A DNA stretch of 64,000 nt from Bacteroidales bacterium (GTDB taxonomy: Bacteria > Bacteroidota > Bacteroidia > Bacteroidales > Paludibacteraceae), in contig SUXE01000012.1 of assembly GCA_015061115.1 (NCBI GenBank), positions 1-64,000 on the forward strand. Direction: 5' to 3'. Below, piece by piece: positions 63,998-64,000 of the stretch (the stretch's first letter is position 1; the number at the start of each line of letters is the position of its first letter). The position numbers were made by a program, and so were the translations under genes. The notes beneath the pieces are model-generated. The model did no database searches and was not told the DNA's origin. It saw only the letters and a program-made list of their open reading frames with translations.

Positions 63998-64000
63998 CTA

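Overview
The window is a stretch of chromosome from a low-GC member of the Bacteroidetes, most likely order Bacteroidales. The signs are: a fused murF-alr gene; many promoters of the TTTG / TAnnTTTG type used by the Bacteroidetes housekeeping sigma factor; type IX secretion-like C-terminal tails; SusC-type carboxypeptidase-regulatory modules; PCMD, DUF6055, DUF4859, DUF3307 and SatD families; and little use of Shine-Dalgarno sequences. No rRNA or CRISPR array is visible. One tRNA-Pro(TGG) is present.

Layout. 1-8.5 kb: a lipoprotein, a thioredoxin-fold protein, a MscS channel, a translationally coupled pair (six-helix membrane protein plus sacsin-like GHKL ATPase), an AspT/YidE-type transporter and a nuclease-toxin remnant. 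8.8-18.9 kb: a giant alpha-2-macroglobulin, a PCMD protein, a glycosyltransferase, a decayed kinase-like membrane protein and a conserved hypothetical. 19-31 kb: gyrA, a TPR protein, tRNA-Pro, a VIT/VWA surface protein and mfd. 31-46 kb: a SpoIID-like protein, a secreted DUF6055 metallopeptidase-like protein, a satD/DUF3307 pair behind seven tandem palindromes, a DKNYY-repeat protein, trxB, a LolA-like protein, an XRE regulator behind a 1 kb gene-free region rich in TAC-N4-GTA palindromes, a DUF4832 glycosidase-like protein and a DnaJ/TPR pair. 57-64 kb: lepA, a small basic protein, a TIM-barrel protein, pdxJ and murF-alr.

Between 46,358 and 57,425 lies an integrated element of about 11 kb. 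It is bounded by a 19-bp direct repeat covering the first five codons of lepA, so it has inserted exactly at the lepA start and rebuilt the gene at its right end. It encodes a tyrosine recombinase, two excisionase-like HTH proteins, a DUF5906/SF3 helicase, a RusA resolvase, a tail-terminator-like protein, a CdiA-type nuclease and many small unknown proteins. It has no relaxase, capsid or terminase genes, which resembles a phage satellite more than an ICE or a complete prophage. A paired motif with an 11-bp period (TCTATCACA type) recurs at four places in it, including near both ends. The native lepA promoter is now cut off behind a terminator, and lepA sits instead behind element-borne promoters and a 17-bp inverted repeat in the new 5' UTR.

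The strongest candidates for undescribed biology are: the lepA-capturing element and its 11-bp-phased sites; the membrane protein/GHKL ATPase pair; the self-contained satD operator array with a promoter built into it; the TAC-N4-GTA array before the XRE gene; and the SusC-type VxGYG module embedded in both the A2M and the VIT/VWA proteins. Several start codons were placed downstream of the longest possible reading frame because a TAnnTTTG promoter element overlaps the longer version.
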